Made by a program: the position numbers and the translations under genes
The notes under the pieces: generated by a model
Told to the model about the DNA's origin: nothing
The model's input: the letters and a program-made list of their open reading frames with translations, nothing else
The model's database searches: none
In this document: positions 17,924 to 26,692 of the stretch, piece by piece
Numbering within the stretch: the first letter of the stretch is position 1
Layout of the letters: each line of letters opens with the position of its first letter
Assembly: GCA_964453855.1 (NCBI GenBank)
Contig: CAYVRN010000005.1
Location: forward strand, 1-64,000
From: JASMHC01 sp964453855
Lineage (GTDB): Bacteria; Pseudomonadota; Alphaproteobacteria; Rhodobacterales; Rhodobacteraceae
Direction of reading: 5' to 3'
DNA: 64,000 bases

Positions 17924-17964
17924 AACGGCTCCTCGGGCGCAAATCTGCCGTCTCTTATCAAAAG

Positions 17965-17988
17965 CAAAAGGGGGCGCAAATACCCCCT
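17965..17988 (-). terminator. Terminator between DUF2834 and lysA
   Basis: On the minus strand GGGGG / CCCCC (17983-17987 with 17970-17974) encloses an 8-base loop and is followed by TTTTGCTTTTG. It would end the argH-lipoprotein-DUF2834 transcript about 40 bases before lysA. Confidence 0.7.
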
Positions 17989-17990
17989 CT

Positions 17991-18024
17991 TTCTTTTGTC
18001 CAAAAATATCCCCGCCGGAGGCGG
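17991..18024 (-). repeat. Gene-end repeat, copy 2, with hairpin
   Basis: Directly after the DUF2834 stop the minus strand forms CCGCC-TCC-GGCGG and continues GGATATTTTTGGACAAAAG. The ATTTTTGG core resembles the elements at 10255 and 45234, though in the opposite orientation to the gene end. The hairpin may act in termination. Confidence 0.5.
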
Positions 18025-18339
18025 TCAGACAGCACGGCCTTCGGGCCGCCTCAGGAAAAGGTAAAGCGGCAAACCACAGCTCACGCCGATACAGAACGTC
18101 GCCGGAATAGCCACCAGACCCCACCAGTTCTTGCAACGAATGCTTTCGACCAGCACCCAGAGGGTCAACGCAATCGCGGCAATGGTTAAATCCCACACCA
18201 GCCCCGAGGCCGCATCATTGGCGTGCCACGCATCGACCATGCCCATCAGGTCAAAACCGTTTTCCTGAAACCAACTCAGGAAATAGGCCATCGGATGGAT
18301 TGCCCCCCAGACCGCGAGGGCCAGAAACAGCCAGCGCAT
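18025..18339 (-). CDS. DUF2834 membrane protein
   Basis: A 104-residue protein with three to four transmembrane helices (about residues 3-22, 48-66, 72-96). Length and helix pattern fit DUF2834; function unknown. The ATG overlaps the preceding lipoprotein stop by one base (TGATG), so it is co-translated in the argH operon. A GTG one codon earlier is possible. Confidence 0.75.
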   Translation of the reverse strand: MRWLFLALAVWGAIHPMAYFLSWFQENGFDLMGMVDAWHANDAASGLVWDLTIAAIALTLWVLVESIRCKNWWGLVAIPATFCIGVSCGLPLYLFLRRPEGRAV

Positions 18340-18509
18340 CACTCGCTCTTTTCGCCGAAGAAAAAGGTGATGGCCGAGCTGCTGAACGATCCGCTTTCCG
18401 AATTCATGCCAAACGTGGTTTGCGTCTTGACCGTCGGTTTCACCGGCTCACCATCCGCGCCACAAGCGGTCAGGGCAGCCAAGGCCAACAGCATCACAGC
18501 TTTTCTCAT
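18339..18509 (-). CDS. Small predicted lipoprotein
   Basis: A 56-residue secreted lipoprotein: MRKAVMLLALAALTAC is a signal peptide ending in the lipobox LTAC-G, so Cys16 would be lipidated. The rest is polar and Ser-rich with no recognised domain. AAGGA is 8 bases before the ATG, and the ATG overlaps the argH stop (ATGA). Rhodobacteraceae often carry such a lipoprotein between argH and lysA; role unknown. Confidence 0.78.
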   Translation of the reverse strand: MRKAVMLLALAALTACGADGEPVKPTVKTQTTFGMNSESGSFSSSAITFFFGEKSE

Positions 18510-19897
18510 TCCAAAATATCCTTCCAACGGGCGATCTGCTTGCGCACTTCCGAGGGGGCCGTTCCGCCATAGCTGACACGGCTGGCCACCGAGTTGTGCA
18601 CGCCCAGAACGCCAAACACATCTTCTGTGATATTAGTATGAACCGACTGCATGTCATCCAATGACAGGTCCGGCAAATCACATCCGCGGCTTTCCGCCAT
18701 GGCCACAAGGGCCCCTGTGACGTGGTGCGCATCACGGAACGGCATGTTCAATGCGCGCACCAGCCAGTCGGCCAGATCGGTCGCGGTAGAAAATCCGCTA
18801 CCTGCCGCCGCTTCAAGGCTTTCGGTGTTGGCCGACATATCCTTGACCATGCCTTCCATCGCGGCCAGCGCCAGCATCCAGTTGTCAGCGGCATCAAAGA
18901 CCTGTTCCTTGTCTTCCTGCATGTCCTTGGAATAGGCCAGCGGAAGACCCTTCATCACCGTCATCAACGCGACATTCGCGCCAAAAATCCGACCAATCTT
19001 GGCTCGGATCAATTCCGCCGCATCGGGGTTTTTCTTCTGCGGCATGATCGACGATCCGGTGCTGAAGCGGTCAGACAGGGTCACAAACCGGAACTGGGCC
19101 GAGGACCAGATCACCAGCTCTTCGGCAAACCGCGACAGGTGCATCGCGCAGATCGAGGCCACGGATAGAAACTCTAACGCGAAGTCACGGTCTGACACGG
19201 CGTCAAGCGAGTTTGCCGCCGGACGGTCAAAGCCTAGCGCTTCTGCTGTCATGTGACGGTCAATCGGAAAGGACGTGCCAGCCAAGGCTGCCGCGCCCAA
19301 GGGCGATTCGTTCATCCGCGCACGAGCATCCCGAACCCGGGACAGATCGCGCCCGAACATTTCGACATAGGCCATCATGTGATGACCCCATGTGACCGGC
19401 TGCGCGGTTTGCAGGTGTGTGAAACCCGGCATGACCCATTCGGCGCCAGCCTCGGCCTGCGCGAGAAGCGCTTGAATAAGCGCGACAAGCGCCCCTTCGG
19501 CGGCGTCAAACTGATCACGGACCCAGAGTTTAAAGTCCGTTGCCACCTGATCGTTCCGGCTCCGCCCCGTGTGCAAGCGACCCGCTGGTTCGCCAATGAT
19601 CTCTTTCAGACGCGATTCCACGTTCATATGGATATCTTCAAGCGCCGTCGAAAACTGGAACTCGCCCTTTTCAATCTCTGACAAGACCGTGAGCAGCCCT
19701 TCCCGAATGGCTTCGGCATCACTATCAGTTAAGATGCCTTGCGCGGCCAACATGGCGGCGTGGGCACGAGACCCCGCGATATCCTGAGCGGCCAGTCGCT
19801 TGTCGAATCCGATTGAAGCGTTAATAGCTTCCATGATCGCATCCGGCCCAGCGGCGAACCGCCCGCCCCACATCGCATTCGAGGATTTTTCAGTCAT
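18506..19897 (-). CDS. argH: Argininosuccinate lyase
   Basis: A 463-residue fumarase/aspartase-superfamily enzyme: WGGRFA at the N-terminus, SRNDQVATD, TAQPVTWGHH and the signature GSSIMPQKKNPDAAEL with the catalytic Ser loop. It splits argininosuccinate to arginine and fumarate. It heads the argH-lipoprotein-DUF2834 operon and is divergent, 23 bases apart, from tlpA. Confidence 0.97.
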   Translation of the reverse strand: MTEKSSNAMWGGRFAAGPDAIMEAINASIGFDKRLAAQDIAGSRAHAAMLAAQGILTDSDAEAIREGLLTVLSEIEKGEFQFSTALEDIHMNVESRLKEIIGEPAGRLHTGRSRNDQVATDFKLWVRDQFDAAEGALVALIQALLAQAEAGAEWVMPGFTHLQTAQPVTWGHHMMAYVEMFGRDLSRVRDARARMNESPLGAAALAGTSFPIDRHMTAEALGFDRPAANSLDAVSDRDFALEFLSVASICAMHLSRFAEELVIWSSAQFRFVTLSDRFSTGSSIMPQKKNPDAAELIRAKIGRIFGANVALMTVMKGLPLAYSKDMQEDKEQVFDAADNWMLALAAMEGMVKDMSANTESLEAAAGSGFSTATDLADWLVRALNMPFRDAHHVTGALVAMAESRGCDLPDLSLDDMQSVHTNITEDVFGVLGVHNSVASRVSYGGTAPSEVRKQIARWKDILE

Positions 19898-19920
19898 CTG
19901 GCTGCCCTTACGGAGGTAAT

Positions 19921-20505
19921 ATGAATTTCAGTCTTAAGACGCTCCTTTATATCGTCATTGCGGCAGGTGCAATTTTCGTTGGCATGACTTTCTTTGATAA
20001 AGAGCCACAGGCGGATTATTCGGCGTTTGAGCCACTTCGGGCGGGCGACATGAAAAAGCTGAACTTCTCGGCCCCGAAACCGTTTGTCGATACCGCCTTT
20101 GTCGGCGAGGACGGCCAGCCGATGAATTTCGAGGCCTTCAAGGGGCAGTATACGGTGGTGAATTTCTGGGCCACATGGTGCGCCCCCTGCCGCGCCGAGA
20201 TGCCGACGCTTGAAGCTTTGGACAAAGCGTTTGAGGGTAAGGGGCTGGACGTGATCACGATCGCCACAGGCCGCAATCCGCAGCCCGCGATTGACAAGTT
20301 CTTTGCCGAGATCGGGGTCGAGAACCTTCCCAAACATCTTGACCCGAAACAGGCCTTGGCGCGGGATATGGCGGTGTTGGGCTTGCCGGTGACGGTGGTT
20401 CTGAACCAAGACGCGCGCGAAATTGCGCGACTGACGGGGGATGCCCATTGGGACAGCCCAGAGGCGGTGGCGATTTTGACGGCGTTGGTTGAGCGCGGGG
20501 AATGA
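19921..20505 (+). CDS. tlpA: TlpA-family thiol:disulfide oxidoreductase
   Basis: A 194-residue membrane-anchored thioredoxin. N-terminal helix at about 8-23, then a periplasmic thioredoxin fold with NFWATWCAPCRAEMP (CxxC = CAPC) and the cis-Pro loop LGLPVTVV. It probably reduces apo-cytochromes or copper-site proteins in the periplasm. GGAGGT precedes the ATG. Adjacent divergent argH-tlpA order is common in related bacteria. Confidence 0.92.
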   Translation: MNFSLKTLLYIVIAAGAIFVGMTFFDKEPQADYSAFEPLRAGDMKKLNFSAPKPFVDTAFVGEDGQPMNFEAFKGQYTVVNFWATWCAPCRAEMPTLEALDKAFEGKGLDVITIATGRNPQPAIDKFFAEIGVENLPKHLDPKQALARDMAVLGLPVTVVLNQDAREIARLTGDAHWDSPEAVAILTALVERGE

Positions 20506-20524
20506 TGGGCGCAGAGCACCCATC
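20504..20524 (+). repeat. Small hairpin at the tlpA stop
   Basis: GATGGG / CCCATC (20504-20509 with 20519-20524) begins within the tlpA stop codon. The flank resembles the GTAGGGTGGG-type short repeats that are widespread in bacterial intergenic DNA. No T-run, so not a classic terminator. Confidence 0.35.
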
Positions 20525-20621
20525 CTACATGCGCTTGGGTTTAAAGCATAAGCGCGGACACCCGCTTGAGCATGGGCCCTTTGCTTCCTATGTTGCTAGA
20601 GACACTGACAGGAAGGCCGAA

Positions 20622-21098
20622 ATGTCCCGCAAGACCTATGCCCAACTTGCGGCTGAAGCCGCCGAACGGATCATCGAGATTATGCCGTGGGATGTGCCTG
20701 ACTTCATGGAAGACACCCCCGATGCCCTGATGCTGGACATCCGCGAACGGGAAGAATTTGCGCGGGTGCGAATTGCCGGATCGCTGAACGTTCCGCGCGG
20801 GATCCTCGAAAGCGCGGCAGAGTGGAACTATGCCGAAACGGAACCGGAACTGGTCTCGGCGCGCGACAAGCCGGTGTTGGTGATCTGCCGCTCGGGGAAC
20901 CGCTCGGCGCTTGCTTGCGAGGTTCTGACAATGATCGGCTATAGCGATGTCCGGTCAGTCAAACTGGGCATCAAGGGCTGGAACGACGCCGATCAAGATT
21001 TGGTCGACGAGGCAGGCAACCTACTGGACGGGGACGACGCCGAAGCACTGCTTTCGCCCCCGTTGCGCGACGATCAGAAAGCCCCGTCGGGGTTATAA
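20622..21098 (+). CDS. Rhodanese-like protein
   Basis: A 158-residue single rhodanese domain: LMLDIREREEFARVRIAGS at the entry, VICRSGNRSAL with the active Cys near residue 90, then GIKGWND. Probable sulfur carrier or stress protein; partner unknown. GGAAGG precedes the ATG at 20622, which also matches the protein's natural N-terminus. It follows tlpA after 116 bases. Confidence 0.87.
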   Translation: MSRKTYAQLAAEAAERIIEIMPWDVPDFMEDTPDALMLDIREREEFARVRIAGSLNVPRGILESAAEWNYAETEPELVSARDKPVLVICRSGNRSALACEVLTMIGYSDVRSVKLGIKGWNDADQDLVDEAGNLLDGDDAEALLSPPLRDDQKAPSGL

Positions 21099-21140
21099 GT
21101 TTATCGCCAACGGCAAAGCAATTTGCAGCAACAAATTGTG

Positions 21141-22940
21141 TCAATCATCCATCTTCAACGCCGAGATAAACGCCTCTTGCGGGATCTCGACTTTCCCGAA
21201 CTGGCGCATCTTTTTCTTACCCGCCTTCTGCTTGTCCAGCAGCTTGCGTTTACGCGTTGCGTCGCCGCCGTAACATTTGGCGGTCACGTCTTTGCGCAGC
21301 GCCGACAGGGTTTCGCGGGCGATAACCTTGCCGCCGATGGCCGCTTGGATCGGGATTTTGAACATGTGACGCGGGATCAGGTCTTTGAGCTTTTCGCACA
21401 TCGCACGGCCGCGCATTTCGGCGCGGTCGCGGTGCACCATCATGGACAGCGCATCGACGGGTTCTTCGTTCACCAGCACCTGCATTTTCACCAGATTGTC
21501 CTGACGGTATTCGGTGAACTGGTAATCGAACGATGCATAGCCTTTGGTGACCGATTTCAAACGGTCGTAGAAGTCGAACACAACCTCGTTCAGCGGCAGG
21601 TCATAAACAACCATCGCGCGGGTGCCGGCATAGGTCAGGTCCTGCTGAATTCCGCGGCGGTCTTGGCACAGTTTCAGCACGTCACCCAGATACTCATCAG
21701 GCACCATGATTGTGGCCTTGATGCGGGGTTCCTGCACGTGATCGACATAGGTCAGATCGGGCATGTCGGCGGGGTTGTGCAGTTCCTGCATCGTCCCGTC
21801 TTTCATGTGGATGTGGTACACAACCGATGGCGCGGTGGTGATCAGATCCAGATCATACTCGCGTTCCAGACGGTCGCGGATCACTTCGAGGTGCAGCAGA
21901 CCAAGGAAGCCGCAGCGGAAGCCGAAACCCAGCGCGGCCGAGGTTTCCATTTCGGCACTGAAGCTGGCGTCGTTCAGTTGCAGCTTCTCGATCGCGTCGC
22001 GCAGGTCTTCAAAATCGTTGGCATCCACAGGGAACAAGCCACAGAAAACCACGGGGATTGACGGCTTAAAGCCTGGCAGCGCTTGGGCGCATTGTTTCTT
22101 TTCGTGGGTGATCGTGTCACCCACTTTGGTGTCACGCACCTGCTTGATCGAGGCAGTGAAAACGCCGATCTCGCCCGGTCCTAGCTCGGCGATATCAACC
22201 ATCTTGGGCTTCAGAACTGCCAGCTTGTCGATCTTATAGGTCGCGGCGGTCTTCATCATGCGAATCTGGTCGCCCTTTTTGATCACGCCGTCCATGACGC
22301 GGATCAGAACGACAACGCCAAGGTAGGCATCATACCAGCTGTCGACCAGCATGGCTTTCAGCGGCGCATCGCGGGTGCCGGAGGGCGCGGGTAAGCGGTT
22401 GACGATAGCTTCCAGAACGTCGGGGATGCCGATACCTGTCTTGGCCGAGATTTCGACAGCCTCGCTGGCGTCGATGCCAATGACGTCTTCGATCTGCTCG
22501 CAAACCCGCTCGGGCTCGGCGGCGGGAAGGTCAATCTTGTTCAGGACAGGAACGATCTCGTGGTCGGCGTCGATAGCCTGATAGACGTTGGCCAGCGTCT
22601 GCGCCTCGACGCCTTGGGTGGCGTCCACCACCAGCAAAGAGCCCTCGACCGCCTGCATCGAGCGGCTGACCTCATAGGCGAAGTCTACGTGACCGGGGGT
22701 GTCGATCAGGTTCAGGATATAGGTATTTCCATCCTTGGCGGGGTATTCGATCCGCACCGAGTTGGCCTTGATGGTGATCCCGCGCTCGCGCTCGATATCC
22801 ATGCTGTCTAGCATCTGAGCTTTCATGTCGCGCTCGGCCACCGTGCCCGTCAGCTGGATCAGCCGGTCGGCTAGGGTGGATTTGCCGTGGTCGATGTGGG
22901 CCACGATGGAAAAATTGCGGATTCTGGCGAGATCAGTCAT
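21141..22940 (-). CDS. lepA: Elongation factor 4 (LepA)
   Basis: A 599-residue translational GTPase: G1 AHIDHGKST, G2 RERGITIKA, G3 DTPGHVDF, G4 NKID, then the EF-G-like domains and the LepA-specific C-terminal domain with GGKVIARE and CYGGDATRKRKLLDKQKAG. It remodels ribosomes during stress or assembly. The start is the ATG of MTDLARIRNFSIVAH; the longer frame to 23012 lacks family support. Confidence 0.97.
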   Translation of the reverse strand: MTDLARIRNFSIVAHIDHGKSTLADRLIQLTGTVAERDMKAQMLDSMDIERERGITIKANSVRIEYPAKDGNTYILNLIDTPGHVDFAYEVSRSMQAVEGSLLVVDATQGVEAQTLANVYQAIDADHEIVPVLNKIDLPAAEPERVCEQIEDVIGIDASEAVEISAKTGIGIPDVLEAIVNRLPAPSGTRDAPLKAMLVDSWYDAYLGVVVLIRVMDGVIKKGDQIRMMKTAATYKIDKLAVLKPKMVDIAELGPGEIGVFTASIKQVRDTKVGDTITHEKKQCAQALPGFKPSIPVVFCGLFPVDANDFEDLRDAIEKLQLNDASFSAEMETSAALGFGFRCGFLGLLHLEVIRDRLEREYDLDLITTAPSVVYHIHMKDGTMQELHNPADMPDLTYVDHVQEPRIKATIMVPDEYLGDVLKLCQDRRGIQQDLTYAGTRAMVVYDLPLNEVVFDFYDRLKSVTKGYASFDYQFTEYRQDNLVKMQVLVNEEPVDALSMMVHRDRAEMRGRAMCEKLKDLIPRHMFKIPIQAAIGGKVIARETLSALRKDVTAKCYGGDATRKRKLLDKQKAGKKKMRQFGKVEIPQEAFISALKMDD

Positions 22941-23159
22941 GCGCGGGATATGCTGCGGATTTGCGGATTGGTCAATGGGGATTGATGTACCAAGCTGGGG
23001 TGATCTGACCACTATTCTAAAGACTGTTGTCTCTTATTAAAGACGCAGACATTTACAGAAATTTCCTGTAGGCTGTCACTATTCTTTCATTGGCCGTTTC
23101 CTCGGCTCATTTTTTTCGACGATTACATGGGAACACGGCTCAGAACAGGGGCACTTCTA

Positions 23160-23852
23160 ATGCCAGTCTTCGACAATGCCGTAGCGCGCCGCTTGTTCAC
23201 GGCTTTGATCATTGCGGACATCTTTTTTATAAGCTTTCATACAGTTCTCGGGGTATTGCCCCACACTGGCAGCATTCGCTCTGTCGAAGTTCTTTATGGG
23301 CATTTCAACCTCTACAATGACTTCGGTTATCCCGAAGTTTTTGGCTTCGGCAAATGGACCATAGCCTGTGTTTTTTCACTGGTCAGCTTTATGATGACAC
23401 GCAACCGGGCGTATGTTGGCGTTGCCGTCGCCTCAGCCGCATTTTTGGCCGATGATTCAGGGCAGATCCACGAAAGCATTGGCGCGGAACTGGATCGAAA
23501 CGGATATAACGGTATGTTTGGTTTGGATGGGGCATCGATCGGCGAGATATTGGGCTTCGGAATTCTGGGGCTGATCGTGTTCAGCGCTTTGCTTTATTCT
23601 TGGCGCAATGCGGTTCCACATTTTCGCGGGCCCATAAAAGTTATTGCCTTGGCTGTATTTGGAATGTTCTTTTGTGGAATTGTCTTTGACCTCGCCCACA
23701 ATCTAATCGCCGGAAATCTTCAGATAGCGTTCTTGGCTGAACTTGTCGGGATAATTGAGGATGGCGGCGAGATGTTATTTCTCTCGCTCTATTGCGCCGC
23801 AGTTTTTTCCGAGTTTTTTCGCGTCGCTACCGCTCAAAAAGAGACTGTCTAG
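23160..23852 (+). CDS. Polytopic membrane protein with conserved DD-x4-HE and ED-x-GE motifs (unassigned)
   Basis: A 230-residue protein with about six transmembrane helices (roughly residues 9-30, 60-78, 80-98, 128-150, 162-186, 200-222). Charged and His residues sit in or beside helices: ADDSGQIHES, VFDLAHNL and IEDGGEMLF. Such buried acidic/His sets suggest metal or ion binding or a membrane hydrolase, but I cannot assign a family. ATG at 23160 has AGGGG 8 bases upstream; an ATG at 23127 has no ribosome site. Stop overlaps the stop of the small convergent gene. Confidence 0.75.
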   Translation: MPVFDNAVARRLFTALIIADIFFISFHTVLGVLPHTGSIRSVEVLYGHFNLYNDFGYPEVFGFGKWTIACVFSLVSFMMTRNRAYVGVAVASAAFLADDSGQIHESIGAELDRNGYNGMFGLDGASIGEILGFGILGLIVFSALLYSWRNAVPHFRGPIKVIALAVFGMFFCGIVFDLAHNLIAGNLQIAFLAELVGIIEDGGEMLFLSLYCAAVFSEFFRVATAQKETV

Positions 23853-24028
23853 CCCCGCAATGCCCGTTCAATCAGGAACGATACGGGGAACGCCAGTAAG
23901 AAACCTGCCAAGACTGACAGGGCAAGCGGCCAGAGGGTTCCGTAGCCCGCGACCAGAACAGCGACGATGCCAACGCCCGCAAGGGTCGCGCCTATAAAAA
24001 GGTGAAGGATCACCGTCAGCCACGTCAT
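23849..24028 (-). CDS. 59-residue two-helix membrane protein
   Basis: Reads MTWLTVILHLFIGATLAGVG..., with two hydrophobic helices (about 3-27 and 33-52) and a short basic end. An excellent AAAGGAG site lies 7 bases before the ATG. Similar short Rhodobacteraceae proteins are labelled 'CTP synthetase' in databases; that label cannot fit so small a membrane protein. Function unknown. Its 3' end overlaps the convergent membrane-protein gene by 4 bases. Confidence 0.8.
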   Translation of the reverse strand: MTWLTVILHLFIGATLAGVGIVAVLVAGYGTLWPLALSVLAGFLLAFPVSFLIERALRG

Positions 24029-24099
24029 GCAAATCTCCTTTTGCTCGATTTAAAACATCTGCGGATTTCCGACCTTGATTTAAGTCAGTGATCCCTCTG

Positions 24100-24132
24100 G
24101 GCGCATCAGAAAATCTGGGCTATTGATGCGCC
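24100..24132 (+). promoter_or_regulatory. Inverted repeat touching the modA start codon
   Basis: GGCGCATCA (24100-24108) and TGATGCGCC (24124-24132) are perfect 9-base arms with a 15-base spacer; the right arm ends on the base before the modA ATG. It could be a repressor operator or an mRNA hairpin that hides the initiation region. No molybdate riboswitch or ModE consensus was recognised. Confidence 0.6.
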
Positions 24133-24858
24133 ATGACCCGCCGGCTTTTTATGATCGCCCTGCTTTTTGCCGCTCTGCCCCTACGTGCCGAGCAGGCCTT
24201 GGTGGCCGTCGCCGCAAATTTTCTGAAACCGGCCGGGGTGCTGGCCTCGCTTTACGAAAACGAAAGCGGCCATGAGATACAGTTGGCTAGCGGCTCGACG
24301 GGGCAGCATTATGCGCAAATTCTACATGGTGCCCCCTATGATGTTTTTCTGGCGGCCGATGACCAAAGACCGCTATTGTTAGAAGAACAAGGCTTGGCGC
24401 ATGGCCGGTTCACCTATGCGGTCGGCCGTTTGGCGATTTTCAGCGCGGATCAGAATTTTCCGGTCGCTCAGGGGCTTGAGGCGTTAAAAGACGAAGGCTT
24501 TGTTGCCATCGCAAATCCGGCGCTGGCGCCTTATGGGCGGGCTGCGCAAGAAGTGTTGGACGCAACAGGCCTGACAGAGCATTTGCAGGGGCAAGTCGTA
24601 CAGGGGCAAAACGTAGGTCAGGCATTTGGTATGGTGGCATCAGGCAATGCCCGGGTCGGGTTGGTGGCCATGTCGATGGCGCAAGCCGCCGAAGGGGTGT
24701 TCGCTGTTGTGCCTGATGATCTGCACGGCCCGATTTTGCAGGATGCGGTTTTGCTAAGTCACGGCAAGGGCAATCTGGCAGCCCAAGGGTTTCTGGCCTA
24801 TCTTGCCTCGGACGCCGCTTTGGTGGTTCTTGACGACTACGGATATGCCCGCCCATGA
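24133..24858 (+). CDS. modA: Molybdate ABC transporter substrate-binding protein
   Basis: A 241-residue periplasmic binding protein. Signal peptide MTRRLFMIALLFAALPLRAE, then VAVAANF, LASGSTGQHYAQI, GAPYDVFLAADDQRP and ANPALAPYGRAAQEVL, the ModA oxyanion-site segments. It binds molybdate or tungstate. Its stop overlaps modB by ATGA, and modC follows, making the complete transporter. The start codon lies against a 9-bp inverted repeat and has no clear Shine-Dalgarno. Confidence 0.93.
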   Translation: MTRRLFMIALLFAALPLRAEQALVAVAANFLKPAGVLASLYENESGHEIQLASGSTGQHYAQILHGAPYDVFLAADDQRPLLLEEQGLAHGRFTYAVGRLAIFSADQNFPVAQGLEALKDEGFVAIANPALAPYGRAAQEVLDATGLTEHLQGQVVQGQNVGQAFGMVASGNARVGLVAMSMAQAAEGVFAVVPDDLHGPILQDAVLLSHGKGNLAAQGFLAYLASDAALVVLDDYGYARP

Positions 24859-25529
24859 GCCCTGATCTTGCCCCTCTTTGGCTTAGCCTGCGGCTTGCGC
24901 TGGTCACAACCGTTGTGCTGCTGGTTATTGGAACGCCTTTGGCGTGGTGGTTGGCAGGCACCAAATCGCGACTGAAACCGGTACTTGAAGCGATTACCGC
25001 CCTGCCGCTGGTACTGCCGCCAACCGTGTTGGGATTTTACCTGCTGATCCTGTTTTCTCCAAACACGGGTTTTGGCGGTTTCTTCCTAAGCCTCACCAGA
25101 CAAAGCTTGACCTTTAGCTTTACAGGGCTCGTGCTGGCCTCGGTGGTATATTCCCTGCCTTTCATGGTGCAGCCGCTGCAATCGGCATTTGAGGCCGTGG
25201 GGCGTGGTCCAATGGAGGCGGCAGCATCATTGGGCGCGTCACCGCTGGACAGGTTTTTTACAGTCGCATCCCCATTGGCAATGCGGGGCTACATCACTGG
25301 ATTGGTGCTAAGTTTCGCGCATACTCTGGGCGAGTTCGGCGTTGTCCTGATGGTAGGCGGCAACATCCCCGGTCGAACCAAAGTGATTTCGATTGCCATT
25401 TATGAAAACGTCGAAACGCTAAACTATGCTCAGGCACATTGGTTGTCGGCGGTGCTTTTGGCGTTTTCGTTTGCCGTGCTTTTGGTGGTTTTCACCGTGA
25501 ACCGCCGCTTTCCGGTGCGGGTGATATGA
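24855..25529 (+). CDS. modB: Molybdate ABC transporter permease
   Basis: A 224-residue permease with five transmembrane helices and the ABC EAA-type loop EAAASLGASPLDRFFTVA. PLVLPPTVLGFYLL and GEFGVVLMVGGNIPG are ModB hallmarks. It forms the inner-membrane channel with ModC. ATGA overlaps at both ends join it to modA and modC. Confidence 0.95.
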   Translation: MSPDLAPLWLSLRLALVTTVVLLVIGTPLAWWLAGTKSRLKPVLEAITALPLVLPPTVLGFYLLILFSPNTGFGGFFLSLTRQSLTFSFTGLVLASVVYSLPFMVQPLQSAFEAVGRGPMEAAASLGASPLDRFFTVASPLAMRGYITGLVLSFAHTLGEFGVVLMVGGNIPGRTKVISIAIYENVETLNYAQAHWLSAVLLAFSFAVLLVVFTVNRRFPVRVI

Positions 25530-26620
25530 TGGGTTTGTCCGTAGATATCCGTCTGCCTCGGGACAGGTTTGTTCTTGAGGTTTCCCAAACCTTTTCCGCC
25601 CAAGGGGTGACGACGCTTTTCGGCCCGTCAGGCTGCGGAAAGTCGTCGCTGCTGCGCGTCATCGCCGGACACGAACCCCGTGCGCTTGGAAACGTGGTTT
25701 GCGGGGAAGACGTGTGGCTGGGTGGGAAAACGATGCCTGCACACCAACGCCGTGTTGGTTTCGTGTTTCAGGATGCCCGATTGTTTGCACATCTCGATGT
25801 GGCGGGCAATCTGGCGTTTGCCGAAAAGCGCGCCCGCCATGACAGCGGTATAAGGCGTGACGCTGTGATCGAAGCCTTGGGGATCGACGCTTTGCTCCAT
25901 CGCCCCGTGCAGGATTTGTCAGGCGGCGAACGCCAACGCGTCAGCATCGCCCGCAGTTTGCTCGGTCAGCCGCGATTGATGTTGATGGACGAACCGCTGG
26001 CCGCTTTGGATCACCGCGCCAAGGCCCATATTCTACCGATGATCGCCGACCTGCCCAAACGTTTCGGTGTGCCGGTGATCTATGTCACCCATGCGTTGGA
26101 TGAGGTTGCGCAAATTTCCGATCATGTGGTGATGATGCAAACCGGCAAGGTGATTGCGGATGGCCCTGTGTCCGAAATGCTGGAACGCCCGGATTTGCAG
26201 GGACTGTCAGGACGATTTGAAGCGGGAACAATCCTTGAAGGGGTTGTGGCCGGCCATGACCAAGAAATGCATCTGACATCGGTTGACGTCGGCGGGCTGG
26301 CCTTTGAGATGCCGTATCTGGATGCGCCGATAGGGCAGTCTCTGCGCTTGCGGGTCAGGGCGCGGGACGTAACATTAGCTGTAAAACGCCCCGAGGGCAT
26401 CAGTACGCGCAATATCCACGACGGCCGCATTCTAAAGTTATCGCCCGAAGAAGGCAGCGCTTTTGTCGAGGTGCTGATCGATCTGGGCGCAACACATTTG
26501 CAGGCCCGTGTGACACGGGCAGCTGTGCGTGATCTTGCGCTGACCGAAGGATCACATGTCTTTGCTCTGGTGAAATCGGTCAGCTTTGATCGTCGCGCCC
26601 TGCCGGGGGTGAAGGGGTAG
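25526..26620 (+). CDS. modC: Molybdate ABC transporter ATP-binding protein
   Basis: A 364-residue ATPase: Walker A GPSGCGKSS, signature LSGGERQRVSIARSLL, Walker B LMLMDEPLAALD, THALDEV switch, and a C-terminal Mop-like oxyanion domain (about residues 290-360: GQSLRLRVRARDVTLA...SAFVEVLIDLG). The latter may sense internal molybdate. Two ATGs (25526, 25529) overlap the modB stop. Confidence 0.95.
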   Translation: MMGLSVDIRLPRDRFVLEVSQTFSAQGVTTLFGPSGCGKSSLLRVIAGHEPRALGNVVCGEDVWLGGKTMPAHQRRVGFVFQDARLFAHLDVAGNLAFAEKRARHDSGIRRDAVIEALGIDALLHRPVQDLSGGERQRVSIARSLLGQPRLMLMDEPLAALDHRAKAHILPMIADLPKRFGVPVIYVTHALDEVAQISDHVVMMQTGKVIADGPVSEMLERPDLQGLSGRFEAGTILEGVVAGHDQEMHLTSVDVGGLAFEMPYLDAPIGQSLRLRVRARDVTLAVKRPEGISTRNIHDGRILKLSPEEGSAFVEVLIDLGATHLQARVTRAAVRDLALTEGSHVFALVKSVSFDRRALPGVKG

Positions 26621-26692
26621 CAACGAAAAGCTGAAACAGTCTTGCCTTTCAAAATCAGAGATTGCACAAGAGATGTATTCTCGGAGCGCATT

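Noticed and set aside
21123..22061. A 312-residue plus-strand frame inside lepA.
   Set aside because: Exact antisense of the LepA C-terminal half; His/Gln-rich composition typical of a shadow frame.
24061..24099. FNR-type site (TTGAT-N4-GTCAG) before modA.
   Set aside because: The right half departs from ATCAA at two positions; not above chance.
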